Source of the DNA: Lepidurus packardi
Lineage: Eukaryota > Arthropoda > Branchiopoda > Notostraca > Triopsidae
Length of the DNA stretch: 64,000 nucleotides
Reading direction: 5' to 3'
NCBI GenBank assembly: GCA_023053545.1
Contig: JAKZAN010000007.1
Location: 8,370,001-8,434,000, forward strand
Below are positions 24,801 to 36,800 of this stretch, in pieces. The position numbers were made by a program, and so were the translations under genes. Each line of letters starts with the position of its first letter. Position 1 is the stretch's first letter. The notes beneath the pieces are model-generated. The model was not told the DNA's origin. It made no database searches and worked only from the letters and a program-made list of their open reading frames with translations.

Positions 24801-25841
24801 TAGAATGAGAAAGGAAAGGGCAATTCCTGCAGTCGAAGCTCGAGCCTTTTGGTGAGTTCCGTCCCTCATTCCCTTCGTTTCCAAGGGCTTGGACTTGGCT
24901 GGAGGGGCTTTGCGGAGAGTGAAAGATATCCTGTAGCCATAATTTCCTGAACGATGCTACAAAGATGAGACCTCTACCTTGAATCTAGCGACAAGACAAG
25001 ACTGATTGATACGAAGCGCACACACATCGAGACAAAAAGAACCTGCAAAGATGTGTTAACTGGATTCTATTAAGCCAGGCTTCAAGTGCGGACGTCCACT
25101 CCCCCTTTTCCAAGGAGATAGTCATCCTTTGGAAATGTCTTTCGAAACTATCTCGTAATAGATTCCTCTTTTTTATTTATTTTTTTTACGCAAGGTAAAT
25201 GCGAAGTGCGGTGCTGGCCTCCAGATATGGGTCGATTGTTCTATGCTGCATGCACATGATTATAACAAATTGGCCACGCTTCACACCTTAGTTGCTGCCC
25301 CGTAAAATAACGCGAGCCAGTTTTACAATTGTGCCAGCGCTATTACAACCCATGTTAATGGTGAAAGGTAACATGATTTACGGAGCCTAAGGTTCTTGAG
25401 AAATTTCACTTGACATTCCTGGAGCAGAGCAATGGTTTGTCCCATGTGTGCAATAAAAGCCCTCCCTCTGGACTTTCCGTTTGTTCCAGAAGTGAGACGT
25501 GCATTATAAAACGCGTGTAAAATGGCCAACCCCCTTTTTTTGGAGGGGTTGAAGGGATTGAAGCATACCTGTCCTTTTTAAGGCAACCGGACATGCAAAA
25601 ACTTTCATTTCCAAAGAAATATGAGTCTGCCCGCTCTCGCATTGCTTCAGCGAAGCTATTTTGCGTAAAACGAATGCGAAACCGTGCTTCGAGATAACGT
25701 GTAACTAAAACGAACCGTGCGTGACCGAGTAACATGTTAGTATGTTAGTGATCAGGAGGTTCTTCATCCATCTTCGCATCGGTATACGAAACCATCTTAC
25801 AAACCATCTTGAAACCTTCTTAAAGGGGCTCTAAAGTCTTT

Positions 25842-25933
25842 TGACGTCACTGTACCCAAATCGTCTTTACCAATGAATTTTTTCTCCTATTTTTTGTCTT
25901 TTAGGTGGGCAGTTGGGAGAGCCAATGACGTCA
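25842..25933. promoter_or_regulatory. Pair of inverted CRE-like sites
   Basis: TGACGTCA at 25842-25849 and 25926-25933. The flanks are also inverted relative to each other: CTTTTGACGTCACTG on the plus strand at the first site and CTTTGACGTCATTG on the minus strand at the second. No gene start is evident nearby. Confidence 0.4.
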
Positions 25934-27882
25934 AAGTTTTCAAGGAAGGTCCTTTCTTTCAGGACGGAACCATCAAGGCTGCCATGGCTAGCCCGAAAAG
26001 CTGAAAGGTATGCATGCTAAACATACGTGGAATACCCAGCCCAGCTTCCGGCTCCCGCTGGAAGAAAAGGCCAAACTATGAAGCTGTTTACACCAATTTT
26101 ATAAATCCCCCCCCCCCCCATGTCTTGGGTTTATGGCGGACTCACCTGAGTTCTAAATCCCTGGGCCCGTTAGAAACTACCAAGTAAACGAAAATGATGT
26201 GGCACTCTTCGGCGAGGTTCAAATCTTCCAGTTGAAAGGCATGAGATGTATTCCTCATGGATGAACTCACTGTGCACTCCAAGTTTTAGATCATTGTAAC
26301 CACTCAATATGCCTCTTTTTGGGGGATAAATGGGAAAAGGATCCGTTCAGGTTTGCTAGGCAAAGTGTCAGTCACGTTTTTCTTACGGTCGTCACTTTTT
26401 AAATGCGAAATGAAAGGATCATTGCCTGTCGCGGTTACTGGTTGGTAAACTACTGTAGTGCGTTCAACGTTTTTAAAGCGTTTGTAGATCCCCACCAAAA
26501 CTTGTAGCTTCCGTGCTGGAGTTGACAACAGCTGCGTTGGACATGGATCTCATTTGGTGTATGTAGAGACTGTATGCTCTTGACACGAGGTTTTCTGAAG
26601 AAAATTTGGATCTGTTTATCAAGATCTGCTGGAAATAGGCCTGTGCGACAGATAAGCACCACCGCCTACGCAAACACCTTTCAAACAGCTGAACCACTGT
26701 AAAGTGACTAATAGATTTAGTTTCCGGCGATCAAAGTTTTGTTGTTGGAATTCACTTCTAAATGGGGTGCACCGTTTGACGTTTGACAATTAGTTGCGTG
26801 ACGAACGTGTATTGCGTAGCGCCAAAGCAGGAGTGTGCGCGTCTCGGCTCAGCGAATCCGGCAATAAGATAGTTAGGCGGGGGACAGACAGTGTATAGAA
26901 AACCGAATGAACCTGTTTTCCCATGTGCTAATCAAGTCTCTAGTCAAATGACTACGCACACAGCTTGAACACCCTTGCACTTGCACTTGTTTAGAGTGAC
27001 GTCAGACATGCACACAAACCACACGGTTCGCGTTAGCCTCAAGGATAGCGTGTGTGTATTTTATGAGAGCAATTAATCTTTTCAATGTCGTTTGAGTCAC
27101 TGATGTAATAAGCTATAGGATTACTTGGCATTGGTACAACTTTATCCCGAAATTAGAGCAGATATCCTTTTTGTTTAGATGTTCCATATCCGAATCTGGG
27201 GGAACTCGTTAATAACAACGCTTTTCAAGTAATTCGAGGTGGATGTTTGTGGTTTTGGTGGTCGAACTATTGAAGCAAAAATGACCGGAAAATGAAACTC
27301 GTTTAAGCTAGCAAGATGCTGTGGTCATGATGTTTAAAAGCGACGTTTAAAAACGTTAGTGATCGTGTTGCAGCAACAGATTGTCGATGAGCGATTATTC
27401 TGAAAGGAAATAGCCTTGATAATTTTTTTTTCGTCGTAATTCACTGGCTTCGTTACATTAGGCCACCCAAAGCCCACCTGACGCAAAACATAATATAGCA
27501 TCACCGGGAAGGAAAAGCGAACGACAATATTGTGACGCACTACACAGATATAGGACTCTATATAAGACTTTTGTATTGCCTCGTACATTTCCGGTGCAGT
27601 TTTTGGCTGTACAGTTGATCTTATTCAGTTTCATGCAGGGAAAAGGTCAGTAGTCGGTGCAGCAAATTGGGGTCAAGAACGCTTAGCATGTTAAATTGTC
27701 AAATAATTTTACAAATCGGTTGGGTTTCCGAATTAGGAGGTGACTAGTCGTTGCTAGGTCACGTAGCACACAAGCTTCTCGTCTTTGGTTAGTGTACACT
27801 CTGGTTTACAAAGGGAATGACCAGTGTTTTTTTTTTGCTTTGATTACGAGTTCACATTTGCATACTCGTTGACTATATGTAT

Positions 27883-30800
27883 TTAGATTTTCACCACGTA
27901 GTTCCCAGGAAATAAGCCTGTTTTCCCATTAGGCAGTTTTCCTTGCCACCAACCAGAATCATCTATAAGGTTAAACATAAGTTGTCATTTACCAATTTGA
28001 AAATCATATATCATGTTTCAGTTGCACAAGCTTACGTTCGCTGACGACTTCTATAGTATCCCCGACATTGAAGGTGAGCTCATCCACATCCTGGGCCTGA
28101 TAGGCATACTGAGCTTTAGCTTTCGGAAATGAAGGAGGAGCCCGGATTTGCGGTCGCGGTCGAGGCAATCCACCTCCCGGGGTTGGTTTGATAGTTGTAG
28201 TAGACTCGGTTCTTTTCAAGCTGTCGCGTTTCGATCTGCCATTTTACCACAGAATAGAAAGAATGAGTCACGACAATAAATAACATTCATTCTTTCAGCA
28301 CAATCATAAATTTGGTTCATTATTTGTACTATGAAATATGGATCTCACGACTTAAAATTCCTTTCAACTCATGTTCCTTTATCACATTACACTGCTTACT
28401 GTTACGAATAGGGTTCCGGAACATTGTTTTTTTGTCGGATCTTAGATCATTTTCGATCAGCGTCAACTTCTGTCAAGCCGATCCGATCAAATGCTGCAAA
28501 CAAAAAAAAATCTGATCCGGATCGCAAAAGATCCAACCCGATCCGATCAAAGTTCCGACCATTTTATATGAAACAATAGTAAAATTAAACTTAAGTACTA
28601 TTGTGCTTAATAAAAGTGAATTGAAAAAAGTAGCGCATTTATTACTCAAAACCCCGTTTGCCAAAGCGCTTCGGTGTTAGAAACAGTAGAAAAATTTCGA
28701 ACCGTGGCCACTACATGGCCTGATTTTAGATCGGTAAATTGCCCCCCAACACGTTCTCCGGATTTAGTGACAAACTTATGTACTATATTCCCGTATACAA
28801 AATGACACTACCGTGTCAGTTTCAAACAACAAATTTTTCTTTTTTCAGCCATTGGAGTGAAAGAAAGTGCGAGTTTTAACTTCCCATCAACGAATGTTGA
28901 TGATGGTCCTTAACCTATTCTAACTTAGCTTTACCTAACCTAATGCATTTTCAATCCAACTACCAATTTTCAATTCGACTGACACCTGTTTGTCATTCTT
29001 TTTCCGGAGAACATTTTTGCAACAATATGACAAACTTAGTGTTATTTTATCTCCGGGTTAATGAAACTGAAGAACCTGTTGAAATTTCTTGGAAAAATCC
29101 AACCGATCCCTGCGAGTTTACAGTCAACGCCGATCCGATGAGATCTGGTCGATTGGTCGGATCGGATATTTTTTCAAAAAATACTAAACAGTGGTTACGA
29201 AAGCCCTTCAGCACACAATATTATAAATTTGGATTTAGTTAAGCTTATTGTTTAATAACATTAGTTTAGTCCTTACCCAGATACACCTGCATCGGGTGTA
29301 CGCATGAAATCTTCGCTAACCGCTGGACTCTCATTAGCTCTAAGCATCCTCGCAGCGACATCTACAATACAACGTTGCAACATGAGCAAATCTCAAGTCT
29401 AAAAAGTCTCAAAATCTCAAGTCTCTCTCCCAAAAAATTATTACTTTGTGGTGTAGGCATCGCTATAGGTAATCGGACACCAGGTGATACTAACGAAGGT
29501 CTGACTGGTTGATTCGCAGGGGGAACCGTACAAGGCGGCGGAGGGGCCCGGATCGTACTCTTGAGGGTGTTTGTATAGTTATGTGCTGGCGGACGTACAT
29601 TCCCTACGGCACCTGTCGCTTTGGACAAAGTACCGCCTGATAACGCGGGTAGCTGGAACCGAGCTGGGCCTGATTGCGGTATTTGCACAGCAGGTGTCAT
29701 GGGACGTTGAACAAGCGGATTGGCTTGGGTTTGGGTTGGACGTACTGCATATTGAGGTCTGGGCTGCGCGGTTTGCGGTTGTGCCGCTGGTCGCACTGGT
29801 ATATGGGGCGTTTGCTTGGGAACGGGTGGCGGGGTTGCGCTAGGGGGTGGTGGAGTTACTCGAGGTTGTTGTAACGCTTGGGTAGATGGCGTTCCAGGCG
29901 CTGGCCGGTTTACCCTTAATGGTGGTGCGGTTGACGCCTGTTGCGAGGCAGCGGGCCTGGAATGAGGCGCGTTTCGCTTCACTTGGCGGGTTAACATTCG
30001 CGTTTGGTTGTCAAGAGCTGCTCTTTGTCCTGGCACTATTGTTTACAAAGGGAGGGACCAAGGAAAAATGGAAAAGACGTAACGAACATGGAATAAAGAA
30101 AGGAAATGTGATCATATATCAAGGAAAGTGCTTGTTGACATCCAAATAAATATGAGGGATAACTTACATGTGTTGTTGGGCAAACCCGGCGCAATGAAAA
30201 CGTTGAGAACTTTTCCGCTGACTTTCAAAAGAGGCAAATCGGAAGTGCCAGGCAGGATTTTGACTTGGCGAATTCCTCCTCCAGTCCAACCATCCTTTTT
30301 CACGGCTACCTCCAAACTGAAAAAGCAACAAATATAAGAAAACGATTTTTAAACGAGTTTACTTTTAGACATCTACTTGTTTTATACTTACGTGTCGGAA
30401 AATTTGATTGGAAGAGGTCGATTAGTAAGCTCTTGAAATTTCTTGTTAAGAGTCGATAGAAATTCCGTTTTAAAGACGCTTTGCAGCAAGGTGTCGTACT
30501 CGTCTTGCACCGACAAAACCAAAATATCGTCCTATAATAGGAGCAGGGCAAAAATAAGTAATTAGTTCGAGGAAGATTGCATTTGAAAAAAAGAATCGTA
30601 AATGACTTGTTTGGTGCTCGTGCTAATCTGACGAATGGTTTCGATGGGAATTTTACGCTTAACGACCTCCACAATTTGTCCTTTGTTGGGTCCTTTCTTG
30701 ATTTTCTCTCGACCGATAAGGCAAAGATGTTTGCTTGTCAAAATCATGTCGCGCTTGGCGGCCTATTGGATGTGTAAACACATGAGGGAAGAATCCGTTT

Positions 30801-33800
30801 AGCAAGTGTTTAAAAAAAGAAAAACGACACAGCCTAGTTTGGGCCGAAAGAATTGTCACATTTGAACTGCGACTGCAAGGTTATCCTTGTAAGTAATGAA
30901 AAAGCTGGGAAGTGGCAAAGACTTAAGGCGCCGGAACGCACATAAACTTGGCAATTTCACACACATAAAAATTTGGCGAACCGGATAGTGAGCACTTTAA
31001 TGACCACCACTAGACAAACGGAGAAGCAAAAAAAAAAATCCGGATTTTTTTGCCAAGTATAGATCTTGCTCTTCCATGCATTTCCCTCGGGGTTTCACAC
31101 AAAAAAAGCTGATTTTTTCTCGCATGTACCTGAAAGCGCCGATCGTACTTTAGGACTGTTTCGGCAAACTCGATACGTTCGCGTTTGCCAGCCAAGGCTC
31201 TCAATGCAGGCTGATTATCCAGGCCAATGTAGTCTCCCACAAAGTTCCGGTTGATTGAATAGCGCCGTCGTTCTTTCTTGCCATAGACGATTGCTAAATG
31301 AGAAATGAACAAATCAATGCTAACTCCCACATCAATTGCCTAAAAAAATAAATAAATATATATATTATTTATACATACAGACGGCTTGCTCTCGTTGCTT
31401 TTGACGTTGTCGTTGGGCAAAATAACGCGAAAAAGCCTTTTGAATAATTCGGGCATAATGGTCGTAGCGTCTTTCTCGCATTTCTTCCAACAGGAAAAGC
31501 TGTAAAAGTGAGATTTTTTTTTAGCCAAAAATTAAAAAAAGAAAAGAAGTTGGCGGAAACTGGAAAGAGATTGCTTGGCTCCGGCCAAAAAAGCTAAAGT
31601 GAAGCTTTGGAAACGACTTACGGATTCAGGCGCTTTGATGAATATTTTCGCCTTGCCCAATTGGTATTGATCGGCGTCCATGTTAACAGCATTCATGATT
31701 TTCTGAATGCCTTCACGGGGGTTCCCGTGCCAAGCCGGCCAGGTTTCTTTGGAAACTATGGCGTAGCGCTTGAGAAACTTATCAAAGGGTCTGCGGTATG
31801 CAAATCCCGCTCGACGAACTCGAATATTCTCGCGGAGACCCAGGTACTCGACTTGGTGCTTGACCCGCGATTCTTCCCAGTCGTGAGCTTTCTTGGTTTC
31901 GTTCGGTTTCAGACACCTAATGTTAAAAAAATAACATACAAATAGTAGCCAAGTGTCACGTGGTGGTTATGGAAGCGGAACGGGGCCTTTTCATTTTATA
32001 GTCCCTCTTTTTCCTTTTCTCTACTTTTATATATTTATTTCCTTTTTTCTACCTGATATAATGAGGAGTACATTTCATGAGGGCGTCCACCAGTTGATTG
32101 GCCTGGGATCGAATTTTATTGCTGGCAGTAGTAGGTCGTGTTTTGGTGTTGGAACTTACGTCTTCCGGAAATAGGTTCCGGATGAAAGCACTGTCCAGTG
32201 GCAAAATAAAAGGAGAAAAAAATGGCTGCAATTAAGAAAAATAGATCACGCAGGATGACACGCACAGTAAATTTAAGACACCCATATAGGATGTACAGTA
32301 GTGTCGTTATTTCATATATATTTATGGGACTTGTATAGCTTGGCCTGGAAAAGACTTGGGAGATTGTTGTCTGGCTCCCTTTAAGCCCAATTTCTTCTTT
32401 TTTCTTTGTCTCCTCTGTTAACTTGGTTCATATAACTGGGGCTGGGGATTTGGGAGTTATTAGGGTACGAGAGCAGGATTTTTAGGAAGGTTAAATCCGT
32501 GAAGAAGAGTGCGCAACGCCTGAAATAATTTCCCAACACACATGAGTAGTAGACCTACTTTTGGGAGCTCTGCATGAGTTGGATGAGATCCGGGAAGAAA
32601 ATGTCTCGATTGCGGTCACAGAAGCCTTCCACGTTGTAATTAACTTTGCCCGCGTAATGGTGGATGGCGAAACCGGCTGACCATGGTTCAAAGTGCTGGT
32701 GCTGACCCACACCATTGCCGAGTTTCTAAACCAACGATGAGAGAGGAGCCAATCGCAGGTTATAAACATACGCAGTCCCCGTTAATGTATGTTGGCAATT
32801 AGCTGTTTAAAGAAAGAAAAAACTGACCTGTTTCAAGTCCTCGTCGGCACCTTCCGACACGGCGTGCATGGTAGCACACACATCATCCAAGATAGCACAG
32901 ACTCCAGGCGGTCGCCGCCCCTCTATTAACTCGCACACAATTTGATTGTTGAAATAGTCAATGGGAGTCCATTTGATGCCCTCTTGAACGTATTCTTCCT
33001 ACAATAATGAAATATAATAATAATAATATATGAAAATAACGGCAACACATAATACCACAAAACATTATAAATAATACACTGAGATAACTTAATAATTTTG
33101 TAAAATAATACAATTTGATAATGAAATAAAATAACACAACGAAAGCAAACACATGAGAAGAGATTATGTGCAGGGCATTTGTGATATTGTGAGGCGAAAA
33201 GTAATAAAATACACCTTTTTCTCTGCGTAAATTATAACAAGTTCGAGTTCTCACACATGTTTTAGGCAAATGAGAAAGAACAAGACGCTAGTGGGGGGAA
33301 TCATCTGGGTGCTTGGCTCGCATTCTGTACTTAAATTACGGGTGTCGACAAGGATTTTAACGGGATTTTGCCTCTTAAAATTAGCCATCATTTCTGACCC
33401 ACATAACCTAGCGACTTTCGTGCGGCTCCTTAGCGTACATTAAGTGGTGTTGAGCAATCAGAGAAGCTGCGAGGGTTACCGTAAAAAAGAGCTGAGATAA
33501 TCTATAGCTCGTCCCGTTATTTCCTCAAGTCATAGAGTTGTATATTATACTTCTCAGCCTGCCTCTCTTTCTCATTTCGTTGCTTTCAAGACTACTTTAT
33601 TAGATCTGACTTCTTTTGCTTTTATTCTCATCACTACGATGGGCTGACAACCCTAGGCAGAGGTTGTCTGAAAGCTGATGTACTTATAAGAACGCACTAT
33701 TCTTTCCCCCATGAACGTTAATGTTAAGTGTGTCAATGACAATGGCTTACAATCTGTCTTCTGCGAAAGAAGGGTCGTGATTACCTTTACTGAGTTATTT

Positions 33801-36800
33801 TCCCGGTGTCGTGTGTGTTTCATTCCGTCTTTGAAAGGCAACGACCCAAGACTAGAGTTAATGTCATAAAGTAATAAACGCCATAGTTTCATCTAACGTG
33901 ACACTACTGGAAAAAAGTGTGTCTATTCTGTTTCCTATCAAACAAAACCCACTTTTGGCAAAAAGGAATGCGCAATTATTCAACTACAAAAGGTCATTTT
34001 CCATCTTCACGCTTGGCTTAATGTATCTCAGTTGAGGGAAGAGATGACAAGTCCTGCCATTAAGAGTGTAAAAAGCTGAGGTTGTAAGTTTTTTCCTGTT
34101 ATAGATTTAATTTTTAAAAAATTGGGGATTTTCCGGACTGAGTCTTTTGAACTCCCTCAATCTAATGTATGCCGTATGCTGAATGCTTTAGAACATAAAG
34201 TAAAAAAATTAAATAAATAAAAACGCAAGCGAAGAGGCATGACTTGGCGTATGCTTCAACGGAGGGCACTTCTACACGTTTGGAGGAGCTATAACTTTAG
34301 GATGTGGTAAGACGGTACCAGACTCTTACCGACACCTGGCTGGAAATAGGTATTCTGCTGTGGATCTCCTGCAGGGCTAACTATTCGTGTGAACTTGAGC
34401 AGGAAAAGCAGTTTATAAAAGGACGCCGTCATCTGGACACACTAGGCAGTGATGTCGTAGCCCTCACTTCCAGCAGTCTAGTTTCTTCCAGCTGAAACCG
34501 ATAGGTTTTACAGCAGAATTTAAAACCCCCTTGCATACGAAAACTTTAAATTCTCAGAACGTTCCCAACGTGCATTCTACAGCTGATTTCAAAATTGGGG
34601 ACCAAACATCCACGATGCGTGCGCTAAAAGTGACTCTCGTGCTGCTAGCCGTCGAACTTCTGGTCTACGGATCGTGCGGTTTTGTTATGGGACACGATCT
34701 AATGGCTGAATACGGGCTCGACGAGCCAAATCACGCAAATGAAGAAGCCCGCGCCAATTCGTGGATCATCCATCCTCCGCCTAGGCCGCTAGTCCCTCTT
34801 GGCTGGTACAACTTGGTGAAAAACGGGACCACCATGTCGCCCATGATGATGATGATGTTTATGCATACCAGTACTCCTATGCCTCCCAGCTTTGTCGAGG
34901 AATCGATGGTCAGCATTAATGGGAATGCTCCAGCGAGCCTGTCGCCCGAGGTGATCTTACCCGCGTTGGGCGCATCTTTCGAGTCCTTCACCGGACCAAC
35001 CACTTTGGGTGAACTGAACTCGGGTAATGCGTCAGCCGAATCTGCTGAAGGGGCTGCGGAAGAGGCAGTTGTTTCGACAGAACAATCTAATATCCCCGAA
35101 GAAGTAGAAGAAGAAGAAATTGTGTTGCCCGCGAGCGGGGTTTCCGAAACCGAAGTCGTACCCATAGACAAGCCACAGGATTGCTTGGTCTCCGTGGGGT
35201 CTGAAATTCCTGCAAACGCTCCGGGTTGCGAAGCACCAGATTCCTCAACGACCATCACTAACGTCGAAGATGGAAGCGATGGGCAAGAAGAGGAAAACGA
35301 AGAACCCGCTATTTCGAGTACAACGGGAGCTCTCAGCTCCGGAAGTGATGTACTGGAATTAACCCCTGTGTCAGCATTGGAAAACGTAGACGTCACCCAG
35401 CAGATTGAGTCCGTTTCACAACCGCTATCGGAAGTGTCATCAACGGCCTCGGCCGAGCTTGACGGATCATCTTCCAATCCGGAACCAAACGACAGTAACC
35501 TTGATGTTCCGTCCGATAACGGCGCTACTCTGCTGGAAAATGAACAAAACGAGCAGGAGGGTGATGTTTTGGTGCCAACCACTCAGACAGGCGTAGCAGA
35601 GCCTTTGGATTCAACTACTACATCGTCCTCACAAGCAGAACAAGAAGGGGAAGCGGAAAAAAGCCAAGAGCCGCTGCTGCTCCAGGGTCAAGAGCAACTT
35701 GTAACTCTGGCGGAGCAGGAGCCTCTGTCGGAGACAGACATTTCCACGACAGCGACGCTGGGGTTAACAGGATTGGATGATTCATGGTTGACGACACCAC
35801 AAACGGATGACGTCGACACAACAACAACATCAACTCCTGAATCGACAAGTAGTGCATCCTTTCGCCAATTTCAGAAAAGGGCGCTCCTAGCGGCGAATCC
35901 TCTAAACATAGCCGAAGAGGGGGATAACTCCAACCAAAACAACGCAGTCAACAATGAAAGTTTGGATGGCGCTACGCCGGAAGCAAGGCAACATTACCAA
36001 CATCAACGGCCTTACCCTATTGCACCCAATTACATGCAGCGACCCGTGTACCATACCGGATACTATGGTCAATACCCGGATCCAATGGCTACCGTTGCAC
36101 GTGTCTATGATGTGTGTTACACGGCGTGGTGTAGCGTCAAGAAATCCTTACGGCGTTATGGTTTGCTTTAAGACTAAACTGCATTTAAAACGTATTTATG
36201 AAAAAAAAGAAAAAAATGGAAAATATTTGTCACAAAATTAGTTTGTTGCTGTGGCTTTTCCAGTCAAGCTGGTGTAAAGGAAGCTTGCAATTTAACTCAA
36301 GTTATGTTGTTTCAAAGTTATCTATTACTAACGTTGTTAAATAATTTTATATTACACTAACCCTGTTTTTAACGTCTATTAAGAGTCGACTTACCTGTTC
36401 TGCCTTGAGCGTGAGTTCGATGAAAATTTGTTGGAGTTTCTCGTTGACGAAATTGATGCAGAACTGCTCAAAGCCGTTCTTTTGGAAAATCTCAAAGCCG
36501 TAAATGTCCAAAATCCCGATATCGTCGCCTTGGCTGCTGGTTTCCATAGCTCTGTTAATCTTCTACAGATCGAGGATGAAGCGAAACGGAAGAAAATACA
36601 GATTTATTTCAAAGATAATCCGCAGCTCGACGAGCATAGGAAGAAAGTTTTATGGTTATGGTTATGCTTCACTTTTTCAAGTGAAACCCAAACTTACTTG
36701 CACGAGGTAGTCGAAGAGTCGGCTGTAAAGACCTTTGGCTAAGGCGTCTCGCCCATAGTTGGCTTGCTCGACGTTCAAAGTCACATCAATTCGATCCGAC

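Larger units (their letters stand above)
20979..27882. other. Long intergenic stretch, no gene recognised
   Basis: About 6.9 kb without a supportable coding region. Notable items are a perfect 24-bp palindrome at 21867-21890, three CRE palindromes TGACGTCA at 25842, 25926 and 26997, and a C-run of about 13 near 26107. Short ORFs on both strands overlap each other and show no domain. Confidence 0.5.

Noticed and set aside
34531-34614. Upstream extension of the nested gene
   Set aside because: The extension begins at TTG; the first ATG in frame is 34615 and directly precedes a good signal peptide.
34731-35582. 283-codon minus-strand ORF opposite the nested gene
   Set aside because: Mirror of the repetitive Ser/Thr/Glu codons of the real plus-strand gene, which has the signal peptide and TATA box.
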